Assembly: GCF_009730915.1 (NCBI RefSeq)
Contig: NW_024088178.1
Location: 1-64,000, forward strand
Direction of reading: 5' to 3'
DNA: 64,000 bases
Source of the DNA: Dioscorea cayenensis subsp. rotundata
Lineage: Eukaryota; Streptophyta; Magnoliopsida; Dioscoreales; Dioscoreaceae
In this document: positions 1-9,576 of the stretch, piece by piece
Layout of the letters: every line of letters starts with the position of its first letter
How positions within the stretch are numbered: position 1 is the first letter of the stretch
Program-made: the position numbers and the translations under genes
The notes under the pieces: generated by a model
The model's database searches: none
What the model was told of the DNA's origin: nothing
The model's input: the letters and a program-made list of their open reading frames with translations, nothing else

Positions 1-172
1 CATACCTTCGCTCCACAGCGAATTTAATTTTGGATTTTGATCGGTATGTCGAAAACTGCCTAGGTGCTTCTTCTCCATGTGTCTCTGTTGAATCGCGATA
101 TCCTCCGCCCTTACCATGCTTAAATTCGAGACCACAATAATTACATTTACCATGTGTTTGCAATGCCATCAT
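1..172 (-). pseudogene. hAT transposase N-terminus, BED zinc finger (partial, frame disturbed)
   Basis: ATG at 172 opens a reading frame MALQTHGKCNYCGLEFKHG with the C-x2-C half of a BED zinc finger. The histidine half is visible only in a shifted frame (R-H-M-E-K-K-H, an H-x4-H pair, around 75-95), followed by a return to a frame reading RQFSTYRSKSKIK. BED fingers bind the element's own ends in hAT transposases. Two small indels are needed to read it through, so the copy is either decayed or affected by the same consensus errors seen in the host genes. It continues beyond base 1. Confidence 0.6.
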
Positions 173-299
173 TATTATACAATTTTTGAAAAATGGATTG
201 CTCTCTTGGTAGGTGCGGGAGTGGAATTATGTCCAACAATCCTTTTTCACTCTTAGCATCCACCATGTGAAGCCATATTGTAATGTCTAAGGAAAACAA

Positions 300-2135
300 T
301 TAAAAAAATAACAATATATATATATATATATATGTATAAAATTAAACACTAGAAGCAAATATTTACAAGAAAAATACTAGAAGCAAATATTTACAACTAA
401 TAATTTCATTCAAGTCTACAAAAATAATTTCATGCAAATATTTATACAACTCTACAACTAATAATTTCATTCAAGTCTACAAAAACAATTTCATGCAAAT
501 ATTTATACTACAACTAATAATTTCATTCAAGTCTACCAAAAATAATTTCATGCAAATATTTATATATATACTCTACAACTAATAATTTCATTCAAGTCTA
601 CAAAATAATTTCATGCAAAATATAAAAACAAACTCTACAACTAATAATTTCATTCAAGTCTACAAAAATAATTTCATGCAAATACTTAAAAAAAAACAAG
701 TCTACAAAAACTACAAATAATAATTTTATGCAATTTTTTAAAAGACCACAAGTCTAACTAATAATTAAAATAAATACATCAAGATACAAACTAATAATTT
801 CATTCAAGTCTACAACAATTATTTCATGCAAATATTTAGAGTCTACAAAAACTACAAATAATAATTGCATGCATTTTTTAAAAACCACAAGTGTAAACTA
901 ATAATTAAAAATAAATATCAACAATACAACTAATAATTTCATTCAAGTTACCGAAAAATAATTTCATGCAAATATTTATTTTAAAAAACCAAGTCTACAA
1001 AAACTACAAATAATAATTTCATGCATACTATAGCTCTAAACTAATAATTAAAAATAAATATCAAGAATACAACAAATAATTTTCATTGAAGTCTATAACA
1101 ATTATTTAATGCAAATATTTATAAAAAAAAACAAGTCTACAAAAACTACAAATAATAATTTTATGCATTTTTTTTAAAAAAAAACACAACTCTAAACTAA
1201 TAATTAAAATAAATATCAAGAATACAACAAATAATTTCAAACAAGTCTACAACAATTATTTCATGTAAATATAAAGTATACCAAAACTACAAATAATAAT
1301 TTCATGCATTTTACCACAACTCTAAAGCTAATAATTAAAATAAATATCAAGAATACAACAAATAATTTCAATCAAGTCTACAACAATTATTTTATGCAAA
1401 ATATTTAGAGTCTATCAAAACTACAAATAATAATTTCATGCAGTCAAAAAACCACAACTCTAAACTAATAATTAAAATAAATATCAAGGAATCACAACAA
1501 AATAATTTCATTCAGTCTACAACAATTATTTCATGCAAATATTTAAAAAGAAAACAAGTCTACAAAAACTACAAATAATAATTTTTATGCATAAAAAACC
1601 ACAACTCTAAACTAATAATTAAAAATAAATATCAAAGAATCAGTCAATAATTTCGTTTCAGGGTTTACAAATATAATTTCATGCGAAATATTTTAAAAAA
1701 TTACAAAAACTACAAAGTAATAATTTCATGCTAAAAACCACAAGTCTAAAACTAATAATTAAAATAAATATCATGTCAACTAATAATTTTATTCATGTCT
1801 ACAAAAATAATTTCATCCAAATCTTTTATATATATATATATATATAACAACTCTGCAAAAACTACAAATAATAATTTCATGCGATTTTTAAAACCACAAG
1901 TCTAAATGAATAATTAAAATAAATATATTAAAAATACAACTAATAATTTCATTCAAGTCTACAACAATTATTGCATACAAATATGTGTTATTAAAAAAAG
2001 TCTACAAAACTACAATAATAAATTTTCATACAATTTTTTTCTTTTAAATAAGACAAGCCTACAAAACTACAACTAATAATTTGATGCAATTTTTTAAAAA
2101 CACAAGTCTAAACTAATAATTAAAAATAAATAAAT
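300..2135. repeat. AT-rich degenerate tandem repeat inside hAT element
   Basis: About 1.8 kb built from recurring blocks: 'ctaataatttcattcaag', 'tctacaaaaataatttcatgc' and 'aactaataattaaaataaatatc'. In the first 350 bases the unit is about 60-65 bp; further on it becomes a composite of about 145 bp containing all three blocks. It sits between the hAT terminus and the transposase start, so it is probably in the 5' leader or a leader intron. Short TA tracts interrupt it near 316 and 1830. There is no gene here. Confidence 0.85.
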
Positions 2136-2382
2136 CATAATCAAACCTCATTAATTGAGCAACCTTCGAAATGAAAGAAATTAAGAGATAATCCCAAATT
2201 TCTGACCACTCTGAGTCTCCAAATCTCCAAGACTCAAGTCACCAAATTGCATATTAAAACTTGATAATGTTGAATTGAAATAATTAAACTCCAAAAATTG
2301 AAATCCAAAATCTCCCAATTTTATGCCTTGAGAGACTGAGATTAAGAGAGAATGAGAGTAGGAGTTGAGAAATAATGAGAAT

Positions 2383-2388
<6 letters not shown>

Positions 2389-2432
<44 letters not shown>
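2389..2432. repeat. (AG)n microsatellite
   Basis: About 22 uninterrupted AG dinucleotides. On the minus strand this is a CT-rich leader just inside the hAT terminus, upstream of the transposase start. Confidence 0.95.
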
Positions 2433-2434
<2 letters not shown>

Positions 2435-2758
2435 GGAAAAGATTGATAATTGGTAAAAACTAAATAATGTGGGGATGAGGGGTATATATAGAAGTTTATA
2501 AAAATTTTAAAAAGTTGACTTTTTCAAAATTTAAACTTCGAATTTAAAAAAAAAAAAAAATCCTCAACCGCTATTATTGGGGACCAACATGTAACACGAG
2601 AGAATTGCAAACCCGGTTCCAAACTGGGTCATGGGTAGGGAAAGACCAATCAGTAACCAGCCCTCGGGTCACTGACCCGGCGGGCTGGTTCTAGGCTCAG
2701 GCCCAGTTTTCAAATAGCCCTGTGCCCACCTCTATGGACCACAACAAGTGGACTTCTT

Positions 2759-3115
2759 GTACTCCCCTTTTCAAGGCAGCTGCACTCAAAACAAATGTGG
2801 TTCCATAATAAGAATAATAATTTCTTCTCCCAAAAAAATATCTCTGGTTTCCATTTATAATAACTGATTTAATTCAACACAACATGCTGCTAATTAGGCA
2901 TTCAATTTCTAACGAATCACCTCCACAGCGTGTATCCCCCTTTTCCAAGGCAGCTGTACTCTAACAAATGTGGTTCCAAAAAAACAAAAAAAGTAGTAAT
3001 AATAATAATTTCTCCTCCCACAAAAAATCTCTGGTTTCCATTTATAATAACTAATTTAATTCAACACAAACATGCTTAAGCATTCCATTTCTAACGAATC
3101 ACCTCCAAAGCGTAT
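2759..3115. repeat. Two-copy tandem duplication (about 172 bp unit) upstream of PPR gene
   Basis: Copy 1 (2759-2930) and copy 2 (2931-3115) share blocks such as 'aaggcagctg', 'aaatgtggttcca', 'ctctggtttccatttataataact' and 'ctaacgaatcacctcca', with point differences and short indels in the A-rich parts. The duplication fills the space between the hAT terminus and the PPR gene and forms its upstream promoter region. Confidence 0.9.
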
Positions 3116-3120
3116 AAATA
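3112..3120 (+). promoter_or_regulatory. TATA-like box of the PPR-DYW gene
   Basis: The sequence gcgtataaata lies about 150 bp upstream of the chosen ATG at 3270, at the end of duplication copy 2. The matching end of copy 1 reads gcgtgtatcc and lacks the TATA motif. This is a sequence match only; no transcription start is known. Confidence 0.4.
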
Positions 3121-3239
3121 CAAAATAATTAGTCTACCTACGCACACACACACATCTGTATTATTTAAGAATTTATTAAAAATGGTTGATTTTTTTTGGG
3201 TGTAGTGTAATAACTGTTAAAACGAACTTCTTAATAAGC

Positions 3240-3264
3240 GTCGCCGCCGCCGCCGCCGCCGCCG
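3240..3264. repeat. (GCC)n trinucleotide tract
   Basis: About eight GCC units immediately before the PPR start codon. Read in the PPR frame it would encode alanines, but no ATG precedes it in that frame, so it is taken as 5'UTR. Confidence 0.85.
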
Positions 3265-3269
3265 AGGAC

Positions 3270-5155
3270 ATGTCGGTTATGTCGGCACCACTGTCATGCA
3301 TCTCCATCTCCGACAAATGCAACGCAATGCCGGAGCTCCGGCAAGTGCATGCCCATTTGATCAAATCCAATCTCATCTCCTCCTTCTCCGCCCCTGTCCG
3401 CTAAGCCCCTCGCATTCCACTCCATCGTTCGATCACTCTCCTCTCAGTCCGAGAAGCAGCACCTCTCTCTTGTTCTCTACTCCAAAATCCTCTCCTTTTT
3501 GGATGATCTCCGTGGTATTGAGTTATTGCTCCCTTCTGTTCTGAAGGTGTGTGGTATTTTGTTGGCTTTTGATGAAGGTCTGCAAATTCATGGCCAGATT
3601 TTGAAAGGTTGTTTGCAAGATGACCCGTTTGTGGCCAATTCTCTTCTCAGGATGTACTTGGATTGGGGTCAGCTGGAACTCGCCGGACAAGTGCTTGATA
3701 AAATGCCAAACAGAGATGTAATATCTTGGAGTTCAATGATTTCAGGCTGTGTGAAGGTGGGGGATATCAATCTTGCTCGAAAGCTATTCGATGAAATGCC
3801 TGATAAGGATGTTGTCGCGTGTAATTCGATGATTGATGGCCTTATGAAGTGTGGAATGTGCAAGGATGCTGAGGACTTGTTTGAATGCATGAATGTTAGA
3901 GATGTTATTTCTTGGACAGCCATGATTTCTGGTTATGTGCATAATGGCTGTCCAAATGCAGCAATGGAGCTCTTCAGAAGGATGTTCAATTCCGGTCTTC
4001 ATCCAGATGTGGTTGCTCTTGTAAATGTGCTCTCTGCCATTGCTGAATTGGGCTTTTCTGATGAAGGGAGATGGATTCATGCTTATATTCATCGAAGCAA
4101 CATTAAGTTATCATCAGGGAACATTGGGCCAGCTCTCATTGACATGTACTTCAAGTGTGGCCTTGTGAGTGATGCTTGCAATGCCTTTTAAGAGGCTATG
4201 TGATGGTGATGATGGTGGTGGGGCAAGGACAGGGAGTTGGAATTCTATGATCTCCGGCCTTGCGATGCATGGTCTTGGTAAAGAAGCCATTGAAATATTT
4301 AACGAAATGGAGAGAAAGGAGGTCAATCCTGATGAAATCACCTTCTTAGGACTTCTAAATGCTTGTAGCCACAGCGGTTTAGTCAATGAAGGTGAGTACT
4401 ACTTCACAGTGATGTGCAGAAAATATAATCTGAAACCAAGCATACAACACTATGGTTGCTTGATTGATCTCTACAGCAGAGCTGGCCAGTTTGAAATAAC
4501 GAAGAAGATCATTGAAGATATGCCCATGAAGCCTGATGCCACTGCATGGAAATCCATTCTAAGTGCTTGTGGGAAACACAATTATGTGACAATGGGTGAA
4601 TATGCTGCCATGAAAGTTATCGAATTGGCACCGAATGATGCTAGCTGTTATGTGCTCTTGTCAAATTTATATGCAAAGTCAGGGAATTGGACTGATGTTG
4701 AGAGAGTTCGGAAACTGATGAGAGACAAAGGTATCAGAAAGGTTCCCGGCTGCAGCTCAATGGTGATCAAGGGGAAGGTTCATGAGTTTCTTGTTGGGAA
4801 GGAGATGGGTGTTGGATGTAGAGCAGTGGTTTTTTCCAAATTGAAGGAAGTTATACATAGATTAAAATTATTCGGATATGAGCCTGATGTGAACCAAGTA
4901 CTTGTTGATGCTGAAGATGAAGAGAAGGAGAGGTTGCTCAGTGTTCACAGCGAGAAGATGGCAATAGCTTTCGGACTGATAAATTCGGAGAAAGGGGAAC
5001 CAATGCACATAGTGAAGAACCTGAGGGTTTGCAGTGATTGTCATTCTTTTAGCAAGCTGGTTTCTAGTGTTTATGAGCATGAGATAATTCTCAGAGACCA
5101 GAATAGGTTTCACCATTTCAAAGAAGGTTCATGTTCATGCCATGACTATTGGTGA
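3270..5155 (+). CDS. Pentatricopeptide repeat protein, PLS class with E and DYW domains
   Basis: A single-exon PPR-DYW protein. Members bind organelle transcripts and the DYW domain acts as the cytidine deaminase in C-to-U RNA editing. Visible are the opening CNAMPELRQVHAHLIKSN, tandem PPR motifs (for example NRDVISWSSMISGCVKVGD and DVISWTAMISGYVHNG), an E region (MPMKPDATAWKSILSACG) and a complete DYW domain with HSEK, the CSDCH zinc/active-site block and the terminal SCSCHDYW. The ATG at 3270 follows a (GCC)n tract; upstream in-frame sequence has no ATG. Two single-base insertions, near 3399 and in the T run 4186-4189, break the frame; without them the length is exactly 628 codons with stop. 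They may be sequencing errors; if real, the gene is dead. Confidence 0.85.
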
Positions 5156-5297
5156 TCAAAATGGAATATATGCACCATTTGGCACAATGAATTTGATGCC
5201 AAAGTTGGAATATTTTTACAGAATAATATTTAGTAAATAAATAAAGAAAAGACTTTGTTCTTTATCTAGAGTATTTACAGTCCGAATAAAGAAATAA

Positions 5298-5334
5298 ATC
5301 CTCTCTCTCTCTCTTTCTCTCTCTCTCTTTCTCG
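5298..5334 (+). promoter_or_regulatory. CT-rich pyrimidine tract upstream of hydrolase gene
   Basis: A run of CTCTCT with scattered TTT lies 50-90 bp before the hydrolase ATG. Such Y-patch or GAGA-like tracts are common at plant core promoters and in 5'UTRs. No TATA box is obvious between here and the end of the upstream gene. Confidence 0.4.
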
Positions 5335-5385
5335 CAAAAGTTTAGATCTTTGACCAAGAGGGGAGGAGTGAAGAAGATCGGAGTG

Positions 5386-7914
5386 ATGGCAGTTCCGCCG
5401 GCGCGTAGGGTCTCAGCGGCATCGGCGAGGGCACACACGAGAAAGCAGAAGCAGAGAAACTCAATCTTCTCTCTAGGTTTGTCTCCTATTCGAATAGATC
5501 TTTCGCTTTTGGATCTTTAATCCTTCGTTTCCAACTGTGGTGTCGTTGGGGCGAAAGGAAGGATTTTTATGCCGCTTTTCCATTTTTCTTACTGTTTTTT
5601 AAAGGAAAAGTTGAACTTTTTTTTGCCCAGTTGATCGTTGCTTGGTATTGATTTGCTCTGTTGTACTGTTTCCTTTTTGATCGGAAATTAGGAGATTTAA
5701 ATCAAGGCAAAGAGACATTTTATCTCCTTGAGGATCTGACGAATGAACCCTAACTTTGCTTCCTTCTTTTTTTTTTAAGGTGTTTATGGTATGAACAGCA
5801 GGAAGAAATGAACTATTAATGCAATACCAGGTTGCTAAATATGAATATTGGTATAATGAAGAAACAGTCACCGAGAGATCAAGAAAAATAGTATCGTAAT
5901 ACAATGTTTTAGCTCCCTAATGTTGTGATTATTGTTTAGATATATAACTTGAAAAGCAAATTTGGTGTTGTACTGAGGGAAACTATATTGAGAAAATTTT
6001 CTTGCGTTTGCTATTATTTTCACTCAATGGCAAGTACACCATAAAGGACACCCTACAGAGCACCATCTGAATATGAGGGATGTGACTTTCAAAGTTTTTT
6101 TTTTTAATTTTCCAATCTTAGTTTTCAGCCGAAGTTGAATTGCATTCTGTGTTCTACTTTCAATCATGAACTTATCAGCAATTTCCGTATGTGGGTAACC
6201 TTGAAAGTCTTTATTTCTTCCAATCATAGTTTTTGGCTGAAATCGAATTGCATCCTGTGTTTTATGTTCAATCATGAAACTATCAGCAATTTCTATTGGT
6301 GGTATTACATAGTGGTTTTATCAGGCAATTCAATTTCCAGCTCCATATTTCTGCAGACAACTGAATACTCTGTCAAAAAAGCAGACAGTCATTCACTAGA
6401 AATATTTCATTGTCTACCAAATTTTTTTGTCATGAAGTTGATTTCATGTCGATCTTTCAGGTTTAATCAGAAAAATATTGGCGGTTTTTGCTTGTGGGAT
6501 TGGCAGCTTGGTTGTATCAGTCAATTCAACCTCCAGTCCCGAAAAATTTGTGGAACACCGAATGGCCCTCCTGTTACATCACCTAGAATCAAGCTCAAAG
6601 ATGGAAGGCATCTCGCATATTTAGAAAGTGGTGTTCCTAAGGGAAAAGGCCAAGTATCAAATTGTTTTTCATTCATGGCCTGGATTGCACCAAATCTAAT
6701 GTGTTTCCTTTCTCCCTGGTAATGTTGAGTTTATCTATGTCTTTTTACTTTCTAGTTGAGTCTTACTTTTTTTATCTTCTAAACTTAACAGTTGTGCAGG
6801 AAGTGCTCGAAGAGTTAGGGGTACATGTGCTGTCTTTTGACAGACCTGGGTATGGAGAGAGTGATCCAAACTTACATCAAACAGTGAAAAGTATAGCTTT
6901 AGATGTTGAAGAACTTGCTGATCAGTTGAAGCTTGGACCGAAGTTCCATGTTATTGGATTTTCTCTTGGAGGACAGTTAGTTTGGAGCTGTTTGAAGTAC
7001 ATCCCTCATCGGTATGACTCATATGCTTTCTCTCCTGTCCTAAAAAAGACCACCATTCTTTCACGGCATTGCAGTGTATTCTTTCTTCACTTGCATCACT
7101 GTGAAATATTTCATTAACATGAGAGAGCTTTATATTTTGTCATAAACAAACCATTTTGAGCCACTTCTTTCAGGTGGTAGGCACATACATTAGAAGACTA
7201 TTGAATATATTTAGTAAAAAGCTTATTGCCTTTCAGCATATGATTTCTTATTCACTTGCAGGCTTGCAGGAGCGGCTATTGTTGCTCCAATTGCCAGTAC
7301 TGGTGGCATAATTTACCTGCTAATTTTATCTAAAAGAAACTTTTGCTCAACAACCTCCACGAGATCAGTGGGCGATTAGAGTTGCTCATTATGCCCCTTG
7401 GTTAACATTTTGGTGGAACACCCAAAAGTGGTTCCCTGCATCAAGTGTTTTAGCTCATCGGTCCGACCATCTTGATGCAAAAGACAAAGAGATATTGTTG
7501 TCGGTTGGAAATCGCTATTCGGTATGGCATTGTTCTGTCATTTTCATTCCTAACTATGAGTATATATCAAATTTATAAGTGAAATCTAAAATCATATTTT
7601 GCTGTTTGTTTGGTATTTCTCAGGAGCAAGTGAGACAACAAGGAGACTTCGTTTCGGTCCATCAGGACCTGATCATAAGCTATCAGAAGTGGGAGTTTGA
7701 TCCCATGGATCTAAAAAACCCTTTTCCAGCCAATGAAGGTTCTGTGCATTTGTGGCATGGTGCACGCGATATAATAGCTCCGGTCTCATTGACGCGGTAT
7801 TTTTGCCCGAACAACTCCCATGGATTCACTATCATGAGTTACCTGATGCTGGCCATTTTGTTCCCACTGGCTGATGACATGAGTGATGCTATCTTAAAGG
7901 CACTTCTTGCTTAG
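5386..7914 (+). CDS. Alpha/beta-hydrolase fold protein (plant family), 5 exons
   Basis: Exons with GT-AG borders: 5386-5476, 6461-6718, 6800-7011, 7262-7521, 7624-7914. The N-terminus is basic (MAVPPARRVSAASARAH), followed by a hydrophobic stretch across the exon 1/2 join that suggests a membrane anchor. The catalytic fold shows an oxyanion-type FIHGLD block, SFDRPGYGESDPN and the nucleophile elbow GFSLGG; the C-terminal histidine block (DAGHF) is present only in a shifted frame. The substrate is unknown; plant relatives are uncharacterised hydrolases. Single-base frame shifts occur near 6514, 6648, 6667 and 7332, and a shifted stretch spans about 7804-7872. Because every family block is still readable, consensus error is favoured, but a pseudogene is possible. 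Confidence 0.75.
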
Positions 7915-8883
7915 AGCTCAGTAGCTCTGATCCTGTTGTATCTGAGTTTTCTTTTTTTGGACTAGTATTTGTGTGTATGTTCAGTTTTTCAGTTTCCTTG
8001 ACTTGATCTTATACTTAAAACTTTCATAGCCACCAATCAGATTTTGCAGTGATGTAATTCAAGCATTTTCAACCTGATTTTGCCTGTCCGTTTGAATTAA
8101 CAAGATTGAGATTGTGATGGATGGATGTCGTGATTTATTTATTCGTATCTGTTAATCAGCCTGATTTTTTTAAATTTGTGAAATTTTTCTGTACCTGTTT
8201 ATTCAAGTAAACTAAGCAGCTTTGGGTTTGGTTTAGTTACCCAAAATACATGTTTCTCTACATCCAAAACCATCACATTAATTCATAAAATGTATAAAAA
8301 TTAGATGATCCTCTAGTAAATCTAAAGGTATTGTATAAAAATTGAATTGAAAGAATACATTAATCAATAGGACAATCATGAAAATGAGAACATAGAAATA
8401 GCAGCAAGCAGCTAATATTTCATTCGAACTGAGTTGAAGACAAGGATTTATAACATCTCCTTCGGCTACTAATGCCTAATGGTGGGCCTGCTTCATGTAA
8501 ATTGATCAGTCCCTGATACATGCCTGAAAAGAGAAGAAAATTTACATGTAAATTTCAACAACCAACCAGCAGAATAACATGAACACCAGAAGCACACACG
8601 GACCTGTTCAGTTATTCCAGTAAGTGGTGAAAGATTACTTGTGCAAGACAATCTTCTGCAGGAAAGCAAAAGGAACAGCAATTGTATATGCCTCCACTGG
8701 TGTAACACACAAGACATTCTTACAATTTAACAGTGTGCCTTGGTTGCCATTTCTTCTTACAGTTGATCTAGAAAAAACCCTAATAATAGGATAGGTAAAT
8801 CTGGTCTTCTAGATAGTGGAATTTGGACTGTGCAGTGCCCTAATTATTCTAACACAGTTCACTCTCCAAAGCAAACTGAAGAA
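7915..8883. other. Intergenic, 3' flank of hydrolase gene
   Basis: It contains the probable 3'UTR of the hydrolase (T-rich, to about 8150) and unremarkable AT-rich sequence. A 74-codon minus-strand frame at 8493-8717 has no recognisable domain and was not accepted as a gene. Confidence 0.6.
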
Positions 8884-9415
8884 AGTAATCAAAATGCTTT
8901 TGATTTCTAACACAGATAATGAAACATAAGCTTTCCTGACAATGTGGGTGAAATAGCAATGTATTCACTCATACCTAAAAATAAAACCGATTCAACACAT
9001 TGTTTCCAATTCAACACAAGGTAGTACAAATAGAAAGATACATGTGTATGTAAAAATAAATAAATAAATAAACAAACATATAAGCCACATGCACTTTATG
9101 CAGCTTAAATAATAAAATTACCGTCAGTAGTTTCAGTTATTAAAAAAAGTAGTTATTAAAAAAAGTAATCAAAATGCTTTTGATTTCTACCGCAGATAAT
9201 GAAACATAAGCTTAACTGACAATGTAGGTGAAATGGTGGTGTATTCATTCTTATACCTACAAAAAATGTGTGGATGTGAACTGAAACAGGACAGTGTTTC
9301 TAATTCACTACGAGATAGTACAAAGAGAAAGATACATGTGTATAACAAAAAATGAGCCACGTGCACTTTATGCAGCTTAAATTATAAAATTACTGTCACT
9401 AGTTTCAGTTATCAA
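8884..9415. repeat. Two-copy tandem duplication (about 279 bp unit)
   Basis: Copy 1 starts at 8884 and copy 2 at 9163, both with 'agtaatcaaaatgcttttgatttct'. Shared blocks continue through 'gataatgaaacataagctt', 'gaaagatacatgtgtat' and 'gcactttatgcagcttaaat'. Copy 1 carries an extra (AAAT)n stretch near 9056. It lies in the 3' flank of the downstream minus-strand PPR gene. Confidence 0.9.
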
Positions 9416-9576
9416 CAATACCTGTCGTATCTGTCAAATAACTGGTGGAGCTACAAAACAAAAATTATTATTCAGCTCAACAAGATGATCGGTTCATGTG
9501 AGAACAATCAATGGAAGAGAGCTGCAATCCTTGCCTTCTGATGTGCTCTTTTCTGATATTAACTCAAATTACAAAA

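Larger units (their letters stand above)
1..2734 (-). mobile_element. hAT-superfamily DNA transposon, one end plus start of transposase
   Basis: The minus strand begins at 2734 with TAGAGGTGGGCACAGGGC, the usual plant hAT terminal sequence, followed by subterminal repeats of GGGCC/CCCGG type (2580-2720). Reading leftward there is an AG/CT microsatellite, a long AT-rich tandem repeat and then the start of a BED zinc-finger transposase running off the window at base 1. The 8-bp target duplication expected for hAT cannot be tested because the other end lies outside; the right flank is tggaccac. Superfamily assignment rests on the terminus and the zinc finger together; activity cannot be judged. 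Confidence 0.75.

Noticed and set aside
300..2135. CRISPR or satellite array of the host
   Set aside because: Degenerate AT-rich units without regular spacers, bounded by hAT terminus and hAT coding sequence.
3186..3404. Longer PPR start with a polyalanine segment from the GCC tract
   Set aside because: The upstream frame begins only at TTG; no ATG precedes the tract in frame, and homologous PPR openings begin near the CNAMPELRQVHA block.
5386..7914. Hydrolase as a true pseudogene
   Set aside because: All splice sites and family blocks survive and the breaks are single-base indels like those in FtsZ2 and CIA1; kept as a gene with reduced confidence.
8493..8717. Small minus-strand gene of 74 codons
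   Set aside because: No domain, no conservation visible, and it sits in the AT-rich 3' flank of two genes.
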